NCBI GenBank assembly: GCA_017590115.1
Contig: JAGGNK010008781.1
Span: forward strand, 6,179,371-6,243,370
Length of the DNA: 64,000 bases
Direction: 5' to 3'
DNA from: Montifringilla adamsi
Taxonomy: Eukaryota > Chordata > Aves > Passeriformes > Passeridae
In this document: in pieces, positions 35,195-45,999 of the stretch
How the letters are laid out: the number at the start of each line of letters is the position of its first letter
How positions within the stretch are numbered: the first letter of the stretch is position 1
The notes under the pieces: generated by a model
Databases searched by the model: none
Told to the model about the DNA's origin: nothing
What the model saw: the letters and a program-made list of their open reading frames with translations, nothing else
Made by a program: the position numbers and the translations under genes

Positions 35195-35235
35195 TGATTG
35201 GTATCAAGAGGTCATCCAGTCCAGTGTTTATAAAC
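35195..35235 (-). mobile_element. Possible CR1 fragment
   Basis: AAGAGGTCATCCAGTCCAGT resembles the reverse complement of the CR1 3' region. The match is short and flanks do not extend it. Confidence 0.3.
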
Positions 35236-35239
35236 CTTT

Positions 35240-36265
35240 AAAAATCACTTAACTCTTTAATCTAGAGGACTACTTTGTGCACTACTGGCACAACTGCCTC
35301 ACTTGCAAACCTAACCAGTATTTGGACCAACGCTGAAACACATTTTTTTTTTCTTTGGATTTCTTTTCTAATCTCCTGCATGATTTATTCCTTCCTGGTT
35401 GTTTTCTGAACTACCATGGGAAGTTATGTGAACACCTGGCCTCACCTTCCAAAGTCACAGGTGCCATCAAAACCATCCACATGAGCCCATGACAAAATGC
35501 TGTTCCCTTCAGTGACCTCCAAGCTCCATCCCACATGTCACCCTATCATCTGAGATCAGGGCTCCTGTGGTTTCCCTGCACAGGGACAAGCTCTTTTACA
35601 GGCTTTTAAAAACAGAGCATCCCTTTGTATACCTCCTATCAAAGCATCCCCAGTTTCTTCCAGTCAAAGCTGGAATGAATAAGTTTAACACAAGCAAATG
35701 GGTCTTACTGAATTTGCAAAGGAAGATTGCTTTGAGATACCAGAGTCATCCTTGGACCTCTGTGGGCAGCACATTTTACAGAACCAGCTGTGCTGCTAAG
35801 GAGAAAAGCCCAGCAATTTAAATAAATACAATGCCTCTAATCCTTGTCGCTCACTGTCCTACCCAAATGTGACTGTCTCCTGAGCTACCCTTTGCTGTAG
35901 GAGAGGCTTATCAATACCAGGCACTGAGACCAGATAATCTATGCAGCCTCTGCACAAGATCCTCCTGATGTCACCCAGAGCCAATCCCACCTCTCCTGAC
36001 TCTTGGTGCAGAACCCTGGGCCTGTAACCATCCACCCACCAGGACACGCAGCCTTTGGGATGACACCAAGCAGCTATTTTCCATATCCATACACAAAACC
36101 ATCCCCCCACCGTGGTTCAAAGCCTTTGATACGACACCAAGTGCGCTTTGGGGTTGTTTTTTTCCACATATTTGGGCAGACAGAAGCAAGCATTTCCCAC
36201 ACCTTTCCCACACCTCCTCCCCGGAACAAGCCCAGCCCATCCAACTCCTTTCCCAACCACAGGAA
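35240..36265. other. Non-coding stretch, no gene seen
   Basis: No gene or clear repeat. A small direct repeat TTTCCCACACC occurs twice near 36194-36215. Confidence 0.45.
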
Positions 36266-36269
36266 CCGC

Positions 36270-36620
36270 AACCCTCTGTGATTTGTGTACGTAACTAATG
36301 CGCCGAGGTCTGCTTTTTGTTTAAATAGCTGTGAAAAGCAGAGTGTGTGTTTTACCCAGAGATATATTACACTTGATTAGCCGGGGCGCTGGAGCGCGAA
36401 TGCTACAACAGGAGACGGACGTGCCTAAGCAGCGGCTGGAGCCCGCGCTCCGCACCGCGGGGTCAAGGGAAAGATTAACTGTATCTGACTGCCGTGTCAA
36501 AACACTCAATTGCAGCATTTAGAAACCCACAGAACTAGTTGCCTCGCTCGGCAGAGCAGATTTATTTCCCTCCCTGTAGCTCCCACGGAACCAAGCGGGG
36601 CGGTTGGCGGGGCCAGGTTT
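36270..36620. other. Candidate conserved element with CpG cluster
   Basis: An AT-rich half with GTACGTAACTAATGCGCCGAGG and GATATATTACACTTGATTAG passes into a CpG-dense half at 36381-36470 with GGGGCGCTGGAGCGCGAATG and CCGCGCTCCGCACCGCGG. About 20 CpGs fall in 250 bases. No exon is recognised. It could be a CpG-rich enhancer or orphan island. Confidence 0.42.
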
Positions 36621-36927
36621 GCTTTTGGTGCCTGGCAAAGGGCAGGGAGAGCTGAAGAGTTCAGGTGGAGATGGGAGGCTTTCAATAGCTTCAGAGAAAA
36701 AAGTTAAATCTAGGGGAAAAGGTGGTGATCTTGCAGTTGCCTCTGCTTATGGCTGACCCACAGCTCTGTAAGTCACCTGGCTAAATACCGCTTTAATAGA
36801 AGAAAAAAAATCCCATTTCCCTGCTCTTCAACACATGTAACACACACATAATAACTTCTGGTTTGCACTCAAAAACCTTGTGAAAAACAAAGTCCTACTT
36901 TTCACGCTAGGGATGTTTGGGGTTTAT

Positions 36928-36960
36928 TGCTCTGTAGAATCATAGAAATGTGTTTCTGTG
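36928..36960 (-). mobile_element. Possible CR1 terminal fragment
   Basis: TGTAGAATCATAGAAATG resembles the reverse complement of the CR1 terminal ATTCTATGATTCT repeats. Only about 20 bases support it. Confidence 0.3.
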
Positions 36961-37221
36961 CAAAACAAGTTGAAGGTGACCCGTGAAGAGAGATTCCCAA
37001 GGGAGCCCTCCCACTTCAAAATCAGCATCTTTTCAGGATGCTGTGTTTTAAACTCATGGTTAGATCTGGAACTGCACATACAGCTCTTGAAGTGTAAGTC
37101 TAGTCCTTTTTATCTCAGTATACATCTCCACTGGAAAAGATTGAGTGATGCCCAGTGTGAGCAGACAACTGCAGCTTGTGGCTACTGGGAATCAGAATTT
37201 GGACAACTGGGATCACTACTT

Positions 37222-37275
37222 AAAAAAAACCAAACCAAAAAAACCCAAACCAAAACAACAAAAAAAAACCCCACC
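37222..37275 (+). repeat. A-rich tract with CC and CCC interruptions
   Basis: About 54 bases consisting almost only of A runs broken by CC, CCC and CCCC. Its complement is a T/G tract of the kind seen at 56463-56528. Confidence 0.88.
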
Positions 37276-37279
37276 TTCT

Positions 37280-39100
37280 CTTCAGCTTTATGATATGTAT
37301 GACTAAGGAAAAAGGCTTTGCTTTCTTTCTCCTCCCAAATTCAAGAATTTTTTCTGGGTATCCAGACTCAATTCTATCCAACACTTCAAATTCTTCCATA
37401 TCAAACTCAGTGATCATCACGTGACATTACTGACAGCTTATTCCTCCCTATTTCATCTGTGGTTTCAGCATCAAGGCCAGGACTGGAGATGTCACCAGCA
37501 TTTAAAGAAAAAGGTGCCAGACATCCAGGGTCAGTGTCCCAAGAGCACATCTCCTCTTCACCACAGACACTGCAGGTACTTTAAGGAGCTATTGCTCCTC
37601 ATGCTCTTCAAAAGCAGCAAATTCTCTGTATTTCAAGCCTGTAAGAGCACTCTTGTTTCCAGGGGCAGGCCCAGTGCATCCAAGAGATACCAGAACTAGA
37701 AGAGTTCATCCTTCAAAGCCTCCTAGGTGCTTCTTAGCCTACTTCAGGCCCTGTGGACTCCCCAGCTCAAAGCAGCCATGGTTCAAGGGTTCCTGCTCTG
37801 CACCCTGCTGCACACCACAGCTGTGCCCAGGTTAGTCTGGCAGAAGACACAGATACGACTTCTCCACTCAAGTCACAGGAATGTTTCTGCGTAGAGACTG
37901 TCTGGATAGACCAGATGCTTCAGCACCCTGAGCTGTGCTGCAGGGGTGCAATTTTGTTTTTAAACTGCACTTAGTAGCGTTCTGACTTGCAGGTTTCACT
38001 TTTTAATAGTAAACATGTTCTGTAGGTGCCAGAGAGCATTTCAAAGCATTTCAGTGGAGTCCTTTTACCTCCACAGCCTGGGGGCACATACACTGAAACA
38101 GCAGCTGAAATGCAATTACTGAGGAATATTCCCAAGTGCATTTCCATAGGTAATTTGTTAGTCTGTTGGAACATGCAAAGTGATTTTTCTCCACTTCTTG
38201 ATGCTCTACCATAGGCTCCTAGGCTGAAGATTTCTATCCAAATTGCTAAGTAACTACCACTGGAAGGGAATCCACATAACCAGGGGAACAACCTGCCAGC
38301 ACTTTCCAGGACCCAGCCCTCACCTGTGATTTGACAAGAAGTTCATCAGCCCAGAGCCACCAGAACCCCTGCTATCACCCAAGTTCTGATTGCCCAATTG
38401 GTTTGATGCATAAAGACATGAGAAGCCTGAAAGTATTTTTCCTTCAGCATCCTGTTTATTGATTTAGCAAGGAGCTGACACAGATGTGCAGCTCTAGAGA
38501 CAAGGCGTAATGCAATCCCTTCATCTGCTGTCACTCAAAATCACACAAGCTGCCTGCTGCCATAAGGGGAGGAGTGGCCACCCTGCTGGTTTTGGGACTG
38601 CCAAAGAACCCAGCCAGGAGCTTTGTCCTCATTAGGGAGGCACCCCCAGATTGCCACCACATCTGTGCTGTATGTGCCACCCCAGTTCATCAAACACTGT
38701 GCCCAGGAAACCTCCAGGTGCTGGGTACACACAGAGACAGCCACAATGTCCTTCCCTTCTCCCCACAGCCAAAGAAAGGGAACCATGGCAGTAGCCAGCC
38801 CAGAAACCACCAGTGTGATGGCCTTGCTTGGGGTGCTCTCCCTCTCTATTGGGGGTACCCACACATTCATCCCAGGGGAAGAACCCCAGCTGGCCACATG
38901 AGTAACACAAGACAGGTTCAGAGCACGGGCTGGTTTGCAGTGGGAGTACCTCATCCATTCACTGTCATCCCCACTGGTGAAATATCACTGGAAATTGGTC
39001 TAATTTCAGAAAGAGGAAACAAAAATTAAGCAGACAAAGTTTGGGTCAGAGTGACAAGGAACATAATCAGAAAAGAGCATAGATGAACTGCCTGTGAGTT
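37280..39100. other. Non-coding stretch, no gene seen
   Basis: Frames at 38541-39029 (up to 151 codons) overlap on both strands and have no domain. No repeats are recognised. Confidence 0.48.
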
Positions 39101-39129
39101 AAAGATAATTCAGGGCAAATTAAAGCATC

Positions 39130-39405
39130 TGAACTCCTACTGAGAGCCACTGATTTAGAATTATGAAGTTAACTTACAGCAATCATTTTCTATATGAAAG
39201 CAATTATGGATGGGTTAAAAGCTTCTGTTATTATGGATTGTGTATGGCTGCCACAGAGGGTTCATTCTCCCAGGATGAAATTTTAGCCTTCGTGAAAAAC
39301 TACTACATCCTGTATGCCAAATCTTGTTCACCCATCAGAAAGTCATTGAACATCAGACATTTTATTAACCAATGCAAATGCAGACAGCCAGGGAGAGGTA
39401 GATAG
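39130..39405 (+). other. Unexplained AT-rich open stretch
   Basis: An AT-rich segment is open for 80 codons from an ATG at 39163. No domain is recognised and no Kozak context or splice signals stand out. At 39136-39156 GAGAGCCACTGATTTAGA resembles the terminal inverted repeat of old hAT transposons. Both readings are weak. Confidence 0.22.
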
Positions 39406-39772
39406 GGAACATCCTGCTCGCCAATAAAGCACATGCACACAAATCACCATGGTTCACTTCCCAAAATAATCACACAGGCTCAAACACACAGCTGTGATGG
39501 ATGGCAAATTTCCAAGTCTTAATGCATCAGAAAGCAGAACCGTTGTTTGAAGTGGTCATCTCTTGAGGGGAAGAGAAAAGTCAGGGGAAAAGCTTGTGAG
39601 AAACCTGCAAGCATGGGAGCAGCCTGGTGGTGCCTGCAGCAAGGTCACCAGCCATGGTGGCAGTGGCCTCCTCCTTCTGCTCCTCCCTGGGCAGAGCCTC
39701 CAGAGCAGGAGCAGTTCCCACAGGGAGACAAAGGGATGTCAAACAGCAACACCCCAGCTCCTGCTCACCTCA

Positions 39773-39795
39773 CCCCCCCCCCCCCCCCCCCCCCC
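39773..39795 (+). repeat. C23 homopolymer tract
   Basis: Uninterrupted run of 23 C. The minus strand is G23, which can form quadruplex structures. Its length may be affected by sequencing or assembly error. Confidence 0.95.
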
Positions 39796-39799
39796 ACCC

Positions 39800-42700
39800 A
39801 GCCAAGAAAATGGGGCACTTGGGGTCTGGGGGCACAGCCTCTTGTGGGACAGATCATCCTCATCTCCACAGCCTCTAGAGCTCCAGGAACAGCCCCCAGC
39901 CCTGCCTGCCCCCAAACCAGCCCTGGCCACTGGGTCACATAGCAACAGCTCACAAATGGAGCTGACGAAACCACTTACTAAAACAATCTATTACACCGAG
40001 CCTCTTCCTTCTCTTCATTCTTAATTGGGCTTTATTTCTTGTTTGGTGTTTTCTGAGCAGTTAAACGAGCTGACAGACCTTTTGTTTCTGGAATGAAAAT
40101 GAGATTTTGACTGCAATATGCATGGCAATGAGCCGAGTGTGTGAGGGCATCTCCATCATGTGTCTTTCAGGGATGAGATTTGGAAGAGGGAATGAGAAAA
40201 GGGAAATCTGTCCAAGATCTATTGGAAACCAAAGGTTCAGAAGTGTTCTGTGTAGGTGCAGTGGTGTAGATTTTTGTATTTCTCCTGCTGCACAGGCTGT
40301 GAGAGCAGGAGGAGAGCGGAGTCACAGCCAGCCTGGGCCCCGTGTCCAAGGAGCATCCCTGGGGCACTGCAGGCATCCTTCAGCTAGGGCATGGAAGCAA
40401 TTGCTGCTGCACAGGGGCTAGCAGGGACTCAGCACGAGGCTCTGATGGTCAGCATGGATCCACAATTGACAGTTACAACAAATGAAATTGAGCAGCTAAA
40501 CTCAGAGGGCTGTGATAACAGCACTGAACCCAGCAGTGCTGCAAAGGCAGGAGGAAGCAAGGCTGGTGCATAATGCATGAGGGGGAAACCCAGGGCACTG
40601 ACAGCAAGGGCTAAACGTGCTTACAGAGAGGTGGGAGGCAAAGATCTCACTGGATTCAGTAAAATCTGAGTCCTAATGAGGAGATAGGGCAGCTCACTCT
40701 CATTACACCATCCTCCACTCCACCTTTCCTGAGGACACCCCAGGTCCTGCTCCTCTGGCTCACCTAAGGGCAGAGATCTTCTGGCAGGAGGCTGTAAGAC
40801 TGAACACAAACCCTCACAGGCACTTCTGTGCTCTCTTGCTCATTTCATCAGTGCAAAAGAATCTCTATATTGGCCAAACACAGCCATCAGTACCTGTGGG
40901 TGATGGAGATGGAGGCTCCTCATGGTTTTCCCAGAGCCATGCAGAAATTCTATGGCAAAGCACAGCTCCAGGCACTAAATGAATAATGGAGCATCCTCCC
41001 TGCAGCTTCTGGGAAACTTTAGGTGCTGGTTTCCTGGCTCAAAGGTAAATGTGATAAATAAGTGAAACAAAGCTTTGCATTCCCAGAAATCCCCTGCTAA
41101 GGTGGCTTTGGAATCTTTATTACCACCTCAAAAGTGCTGTTTAAAGTGGTATCTTTTGGGGGAAAATCCCCAAAGTGGCCATAAAAACTGATAAATGATC
41201 ACTAGGAAGCAACAAAAGAAGAAACTCCATCTTTTTCCCTTTCTGCTCATCTCTTCTATGCATGTTTTCCATAGCATATTCAACACAAGAAATGGCACCT
41301 ATTTAGCACTATTGATCCAGCTTACTTCAGTAACAAACCACATTAAGTTAAAATCAATACCAGCCACTCTTAAACTGATTTAGGAGCGTCCACACAAAGG
41401 GGCTCACACCAGTTTAGACAGATTTGCTTTGTAACCAATTTAGTTAAAACATGCAATCTAGGGACTGATCTGTGCTGTGAACAGCTGGGAGGCATTAATT
41501 CCTGGGGTTCAAAGGCATCAATTCCCAAGTGTCATCAATGGCTCTCAGAGGACAGGATATGGGAAGTGTCACTGACAAACATCCATTTTCTTGGCAAAAC
41601 ACACAGGTCTCCCTCATTCCAAAGGCCAAAGAGATGGGAGAAACAAAAAAAAAACCCAACCAAATTAACTTCAGAGTTAATTTTATTTCTACTACTCAAA
41701 CTTTGCATTAAAAAAAAAAAAAAAAAGGCAAACTGAAGCTGCAGGAAACAAACAGCTCAGAAAGCTGTTTTATTTCTCCCCCTGGAATATTTACTCCACA
41801 AGACACATGCACCGCAGATCCCTGTGCCCACTGTAACTCCAGCAGCCCTGGACTTTGCAGCTCAGGCTCCAACCAAGTGGCCAAGGCTGGGGAATGCAGC
41901 CTGAGGAAGGGTTTGACAGTGCTGTTTGTCACAGGATCCTGCTGCTGGCTGAACACCCATGGGTCTGTAGGGGAGGCTGAGGGGAGCCCTGGGGAGCACA
42001 GCCCAGATTCCATCACACACCATGACATCAGGGCTGAGCAGGCTCTAAACCTCAACACCACACAAGGCTCTCACTTCAAAGGAGATGAGGCTTTAGTGTC
42101 TAGTCAAGTGCAAGCTCAAGGGTCTCCATCAGATGTGATGCCAGGGGAAGGCTCCAAGAAAACTTTTGGTGTTACCCATCCTGGCCAAGGGGAGGGAGCC
42201 CAGGCCTTGTGAGGTGCTGCCACCTCTGTGCCTCAGCACCCAAAAAAGTTGACACATGACATCAGTAAAAACTATCTTAGGCTTGAGCTTCAGAGGGAAA
42301 CCATCAAAAGCTTGCTCAGGACTTGGGGAGTCTTGGAGCAAACATCTTTGGGCAGGAACAGTTCTGGTTCATCTATAGCAAAGAAGAGGAAATCAGGCTC
42401 CTCATCCCATGCTTTTTGCCCACAATATCATAAAAGTATTGCCTTCAGAGCTCTTTTACACCTTGGAGAAAAACGTGAAAAAGCACAGGCCAGTGATGTT
42501 TGTTTGGTTTAAAAGCAGGTCTTTAGTTTTCAGCTGTCCCTGGGTCTGTGGTGGTTACAGTCACGGGGTGATCACAGAGCACCCACACAAGCTGTCAGGT
42601 CAGCAGAGCTATAACCCTGAGAGCCCTTCACAGCTACACACCTCCAGCCTCCAAACCCTGTTCTTTATTTCTCCTTTCTCCCCACTCCTTCCCTGCAGCT

Positions 42701-45700
42701 GCAGGCACCATTTCCCATCCCTGTTCATTACCTCAGGAGATCAGGATCAGCCAACACACTAAAAGCCATCCAAAAGGCAGGAAACACCACACTTCATTGC
42801 TGCTTATCCACCTACAAAATATGCATGTTCAGGCATCTTCTCACCTCAGCTGCTTTTAAACCTGCCACTCAGAAGTGGTTTGGGGCTTCAGTTTCAGGCT
42901 GTAACTCTGCTTTGTGATTTTCTGGATACCTGGAAGAGATTTTGAAATGGTTTTCCCTGCTGTTACCAGGTAATAATTTGTTTCACAGAAAGAGTCAAGA
43001 GTTATATTTATGTTGCCGAATTAAACACAGGAATGTTTTGGAAATATAAATAAACCTTTTTGGGTTTTATTATTTATTTTGCTTTAGAGCCTCAGGTGCT
43101 AAAAATTAGCCTCCACTGTTCCATAAAAATACAAGGAATGGGTCTTTTCCCAGAATAAATGAAATAAGAAAAGAAAAAAAAAATCACTTTCCACATTTTG
43201 CATTTTGCTGCTGGGTGTAGAGCATTCCTACATCCTGCTGAGATGTCCTGCCCGGGGTCTGCAAGGACAGCAGGCACTCAGATCCCAGAGCCAGGCAGGG
43301 TTTGGTGCTTTCACCCCAAGCTCCTGGGCGAGGGGTCGTGTCTGTGATATGATGACATCTCCACATTGACTGCTCCAAACCCACCGAGCACCAAACCCCA
43401 TCTGCAGTCAAACACCTCTGGGAGCAGCCAGTGCCTTTGCCCAGCACTGCACTGAAACCCTTATTCAGCTGGCAGAACACAACCCCAGTGACCCCAGAGG
43501 GCACAGCTGGAGCTGGGAGGACTGGCTTCTGTCACCAGGCTGAAGGCTGCAGCTGAAGGGCAGAGCCAGGGCTCCGTGAGCCCAGGGTGACAAGCGGCCA
43601 CCAAGGACACCCAGCACGTGGCTGTGATGGCTATCAGGGGGTCATGGGCAGAAAAAGGCAGCATGCAGCTGACATGGCCATTTAAGGCCTTCTCTGATGC
43701 AGAGAAGGAGAGGAAATCCCTTCCGTAGGTGCTCCATTGCAGGGAAACATGAATTAAGATGCTTCCTGTGGTTAGTGAGTACTTTCCAAATCCCCAGATC
43801 TGAAGAGAAAGCCCAGACCCTTATGGGCACAAAGCCCACCTTTGCAGAAGCTGCTGCTGAGGAGGATCCTCACTGCCAAATGCCAATGCCAGCTGCACTG
43901 GTGGTGGTGAGAGGGTGACATTTGGTCTGATCTCTTTCTTTTCAGCACATACACACATTTTACAGTGCCAAGGGCACTTTGCAACAGGAGCACTTAAAAC
44001 CCAGTTGCAAAATATGCTGCAAGCAGTGATAAGACATTAATCTATTTTCACTGTCTAATCTAATGTGTGTGGCAAGGCTCCCACCACTCTGCTGGACCCA
44101 CTCTGAGCTAATCTGAGAGAGCCCAACAAGCTCTGCCCAGGTCACTCTGTTTCTGTTTTCATCAGAGCCACAACAGGAGCTAGAATGGGAAAAACCTGCA
44201 GTGCCCCAAAAAAACACCTCCAAGCCCAGGATCTGAACCCCTCACCAGAATTTTTGGTGTATACACCCAGTCCTTAATTCAGTTTCATTCACAGAAAATG
44301 CCACAAGCCAAGTTGGTTTTGCCTGATTCCAGAGAAAAATAAAAGTATGTTGGGGTTTGTGGTTTCAAAGGAAGCATTAAGTGCCTATTGACCACATCCT
44401 CCCAGTCATTACTGCTAGGAGTTAAATTCACATGACCCTCCCACAGTGCCCTTACAGCAAGGGCTCAGGCTTGCTCAGGATGCTGTGAGGGCTGGTGTTC
44501 CCATCTCTTTTGTGTTCTCTCCCCCTGTGAAGGTTCAATATTACCAATGCACCCCAAGGCATCCCTCAGGCACAGCCCTGGGAACTGCACGCCCTCTGGC
44601 CAGCCAGGCAGGAAGAAGATGAAGCCAAAGACTAAGAGAAGAAAGGTGGTCAGGCTAAGGCAGACAGAGACTTCCTGTCCTCATTTTTTGTGTGATTCAG
44701 GCTGACGGTGCAGCAGGGACCACGGACAGGCAGAGGCTGTGTTTGTGGTCACAAATCCCCCTTCCTACCATCCTGTCCTGTCTCCAACATGCTGAGCATT
44801 CTCAGACACACAAAAGCTCCCCCCGGACTATAAATTCACCCTGCCCAAGGGGCCAGCAGCCTTGCTGTTCTCCCCACACGTGTCCCACGCAGGGACACCA
44901 AGGAGCCTCTGTTAGTGTGAGCTGCCACACTCACAGATCTGACCCCAGGAGGGCTGTGGGGATGTCACCCACCTCTCCCCTGCCCTGGGGGCATTCCCAG
45001 CCCAGGGAACAGGGACAAGCCCAGGTCATGGCACTGGCAGCTCAGGCTGGGCCCTGGGACAGAGGGACAGGAGCCACCCAGCTCTGGGGCTGTGGCCACA
45101 AGCAGTGGTCAGCTCGAGGGCTCCCAGCTCTGTTTGCAGTGCTGCCATTGATTCAGCACACTCAGAGATTAAGAAAGCAGCTTTACCACATCCTGGCAAT
45201 GTAAAGATATTTTTTTTAAAAATTTTTTAAAAAAATCAAAAAGTCATTACCCAAGGTTTGTTTAATCAGGATTTGCAAAGCACTGAGAGATACTCAGGCA
45301 CTGTTAAGTGCAGACTAACATCTCTAATCACCGAGTGTCAAGATGTACAGAGCTGCCTATAGACATGAAGAGGCACTTAGCCTACAAAAGCCCCCCTGTT
45401 CCACTGCTTCTGGAGTACCTCTGTGAGCCTGGGGCTGGGTTTACCAGGAGATGTGATGCCTCCAGATGAATGCACTGGATTTGAATGCACCTGGGATGGG
45501 ACTTCAGCTGGGTGACAGCTAACAGCATCAGGCCACCATGGGCCAGGGGCACCTTTGGGTTCCCAAGCTGCCTTGGCTGCTGAAATACAGCACTTAACCT
45601 TTGAGACAGAGCACCAGGGGAACCAGAGCACCTCCAGCCACCCTACCTCAAGACTAAATCACATCTTCTTTTCCTTACCTTCAAAGCAATAAATGCAGGA
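39800..45700. other. Long non-coding stretch, no gene seen
   Basis: Almost 6 kb without a recognisable gene, transposon or strong candidate element. It holds A tracts at 41646-41654 and 41710-41726 and short AT-rich patches. The longest frame (170 codons, 44692-45204 plus) lies in GC-rich DNA and has no domain. Confidence 0.5.
45210..45236. repeat. A/T palindromic tract
   Basis: T8-A5-T6-A7 arrangement, close to self-complementary. It could extrude as a hairpin or act as a bent-DNA segment. Confidence 0.75.
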
Positions 45701-45829
45701 AAGGATTTATTGCATTTTAACAGGTGCCACAGAACATGCATTTCATTAATTTACGCGGGAGGTGGGGGGAGGCGAATCCAGCTCAATAAATTCTCCCAGA
45801 CTATTGCTTTGAAACAAACAACTCTGCAG

Positions 45830-45889
45830 ATCCAGCCTATGGATGTCACAGCAGAGGCTTTTATCCAGATGAGCTATGTGTTCAACAGG
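45830..45889 (+). CDS. Candidate 60-nt exon, unidentified
   Basis: Preceded by ACTCTGCAG and followed by GTGAGT, both good splice signals. The 60 nt are open in frame as 20 codons, IQPMDVTAEAF at the start and SYVFNR at the end, phase 0 on both sides. No related exon was found nearby and the family is not recognised. Splice-like pairs this close arise by chance, so confidence is low. Confidence 0.2.
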
Positions 45890-45914
45890 GTGAGTAAAAT
45901 GCTTCAAGAAAATG

Positions 45915-45935
45915 AAAAAAAAAAAAAAAAAAAAA
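45915..45935 (+). repeat. A21 homopolymer tract
   Basis: Uninterrupted run of 21 A that continues into a purine-rich strand segment to about 45965, a potential triplex-forming tract. Confidence 0.95.
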
Positions 45936-45999
45936 GAAAAGAAGAAACCCAAAGAGGGTGGAGACAACGGAGCCGCTCTCTACAAAAGGCAACGTATCA

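Noticed and set aside
44225..44275. Sequence resembling the reverse complement of a tRNA B box
   Set aside because: GGATCTGAACCCC is only a partial match and no A box, stems or anticodon arm can be drawn around it.
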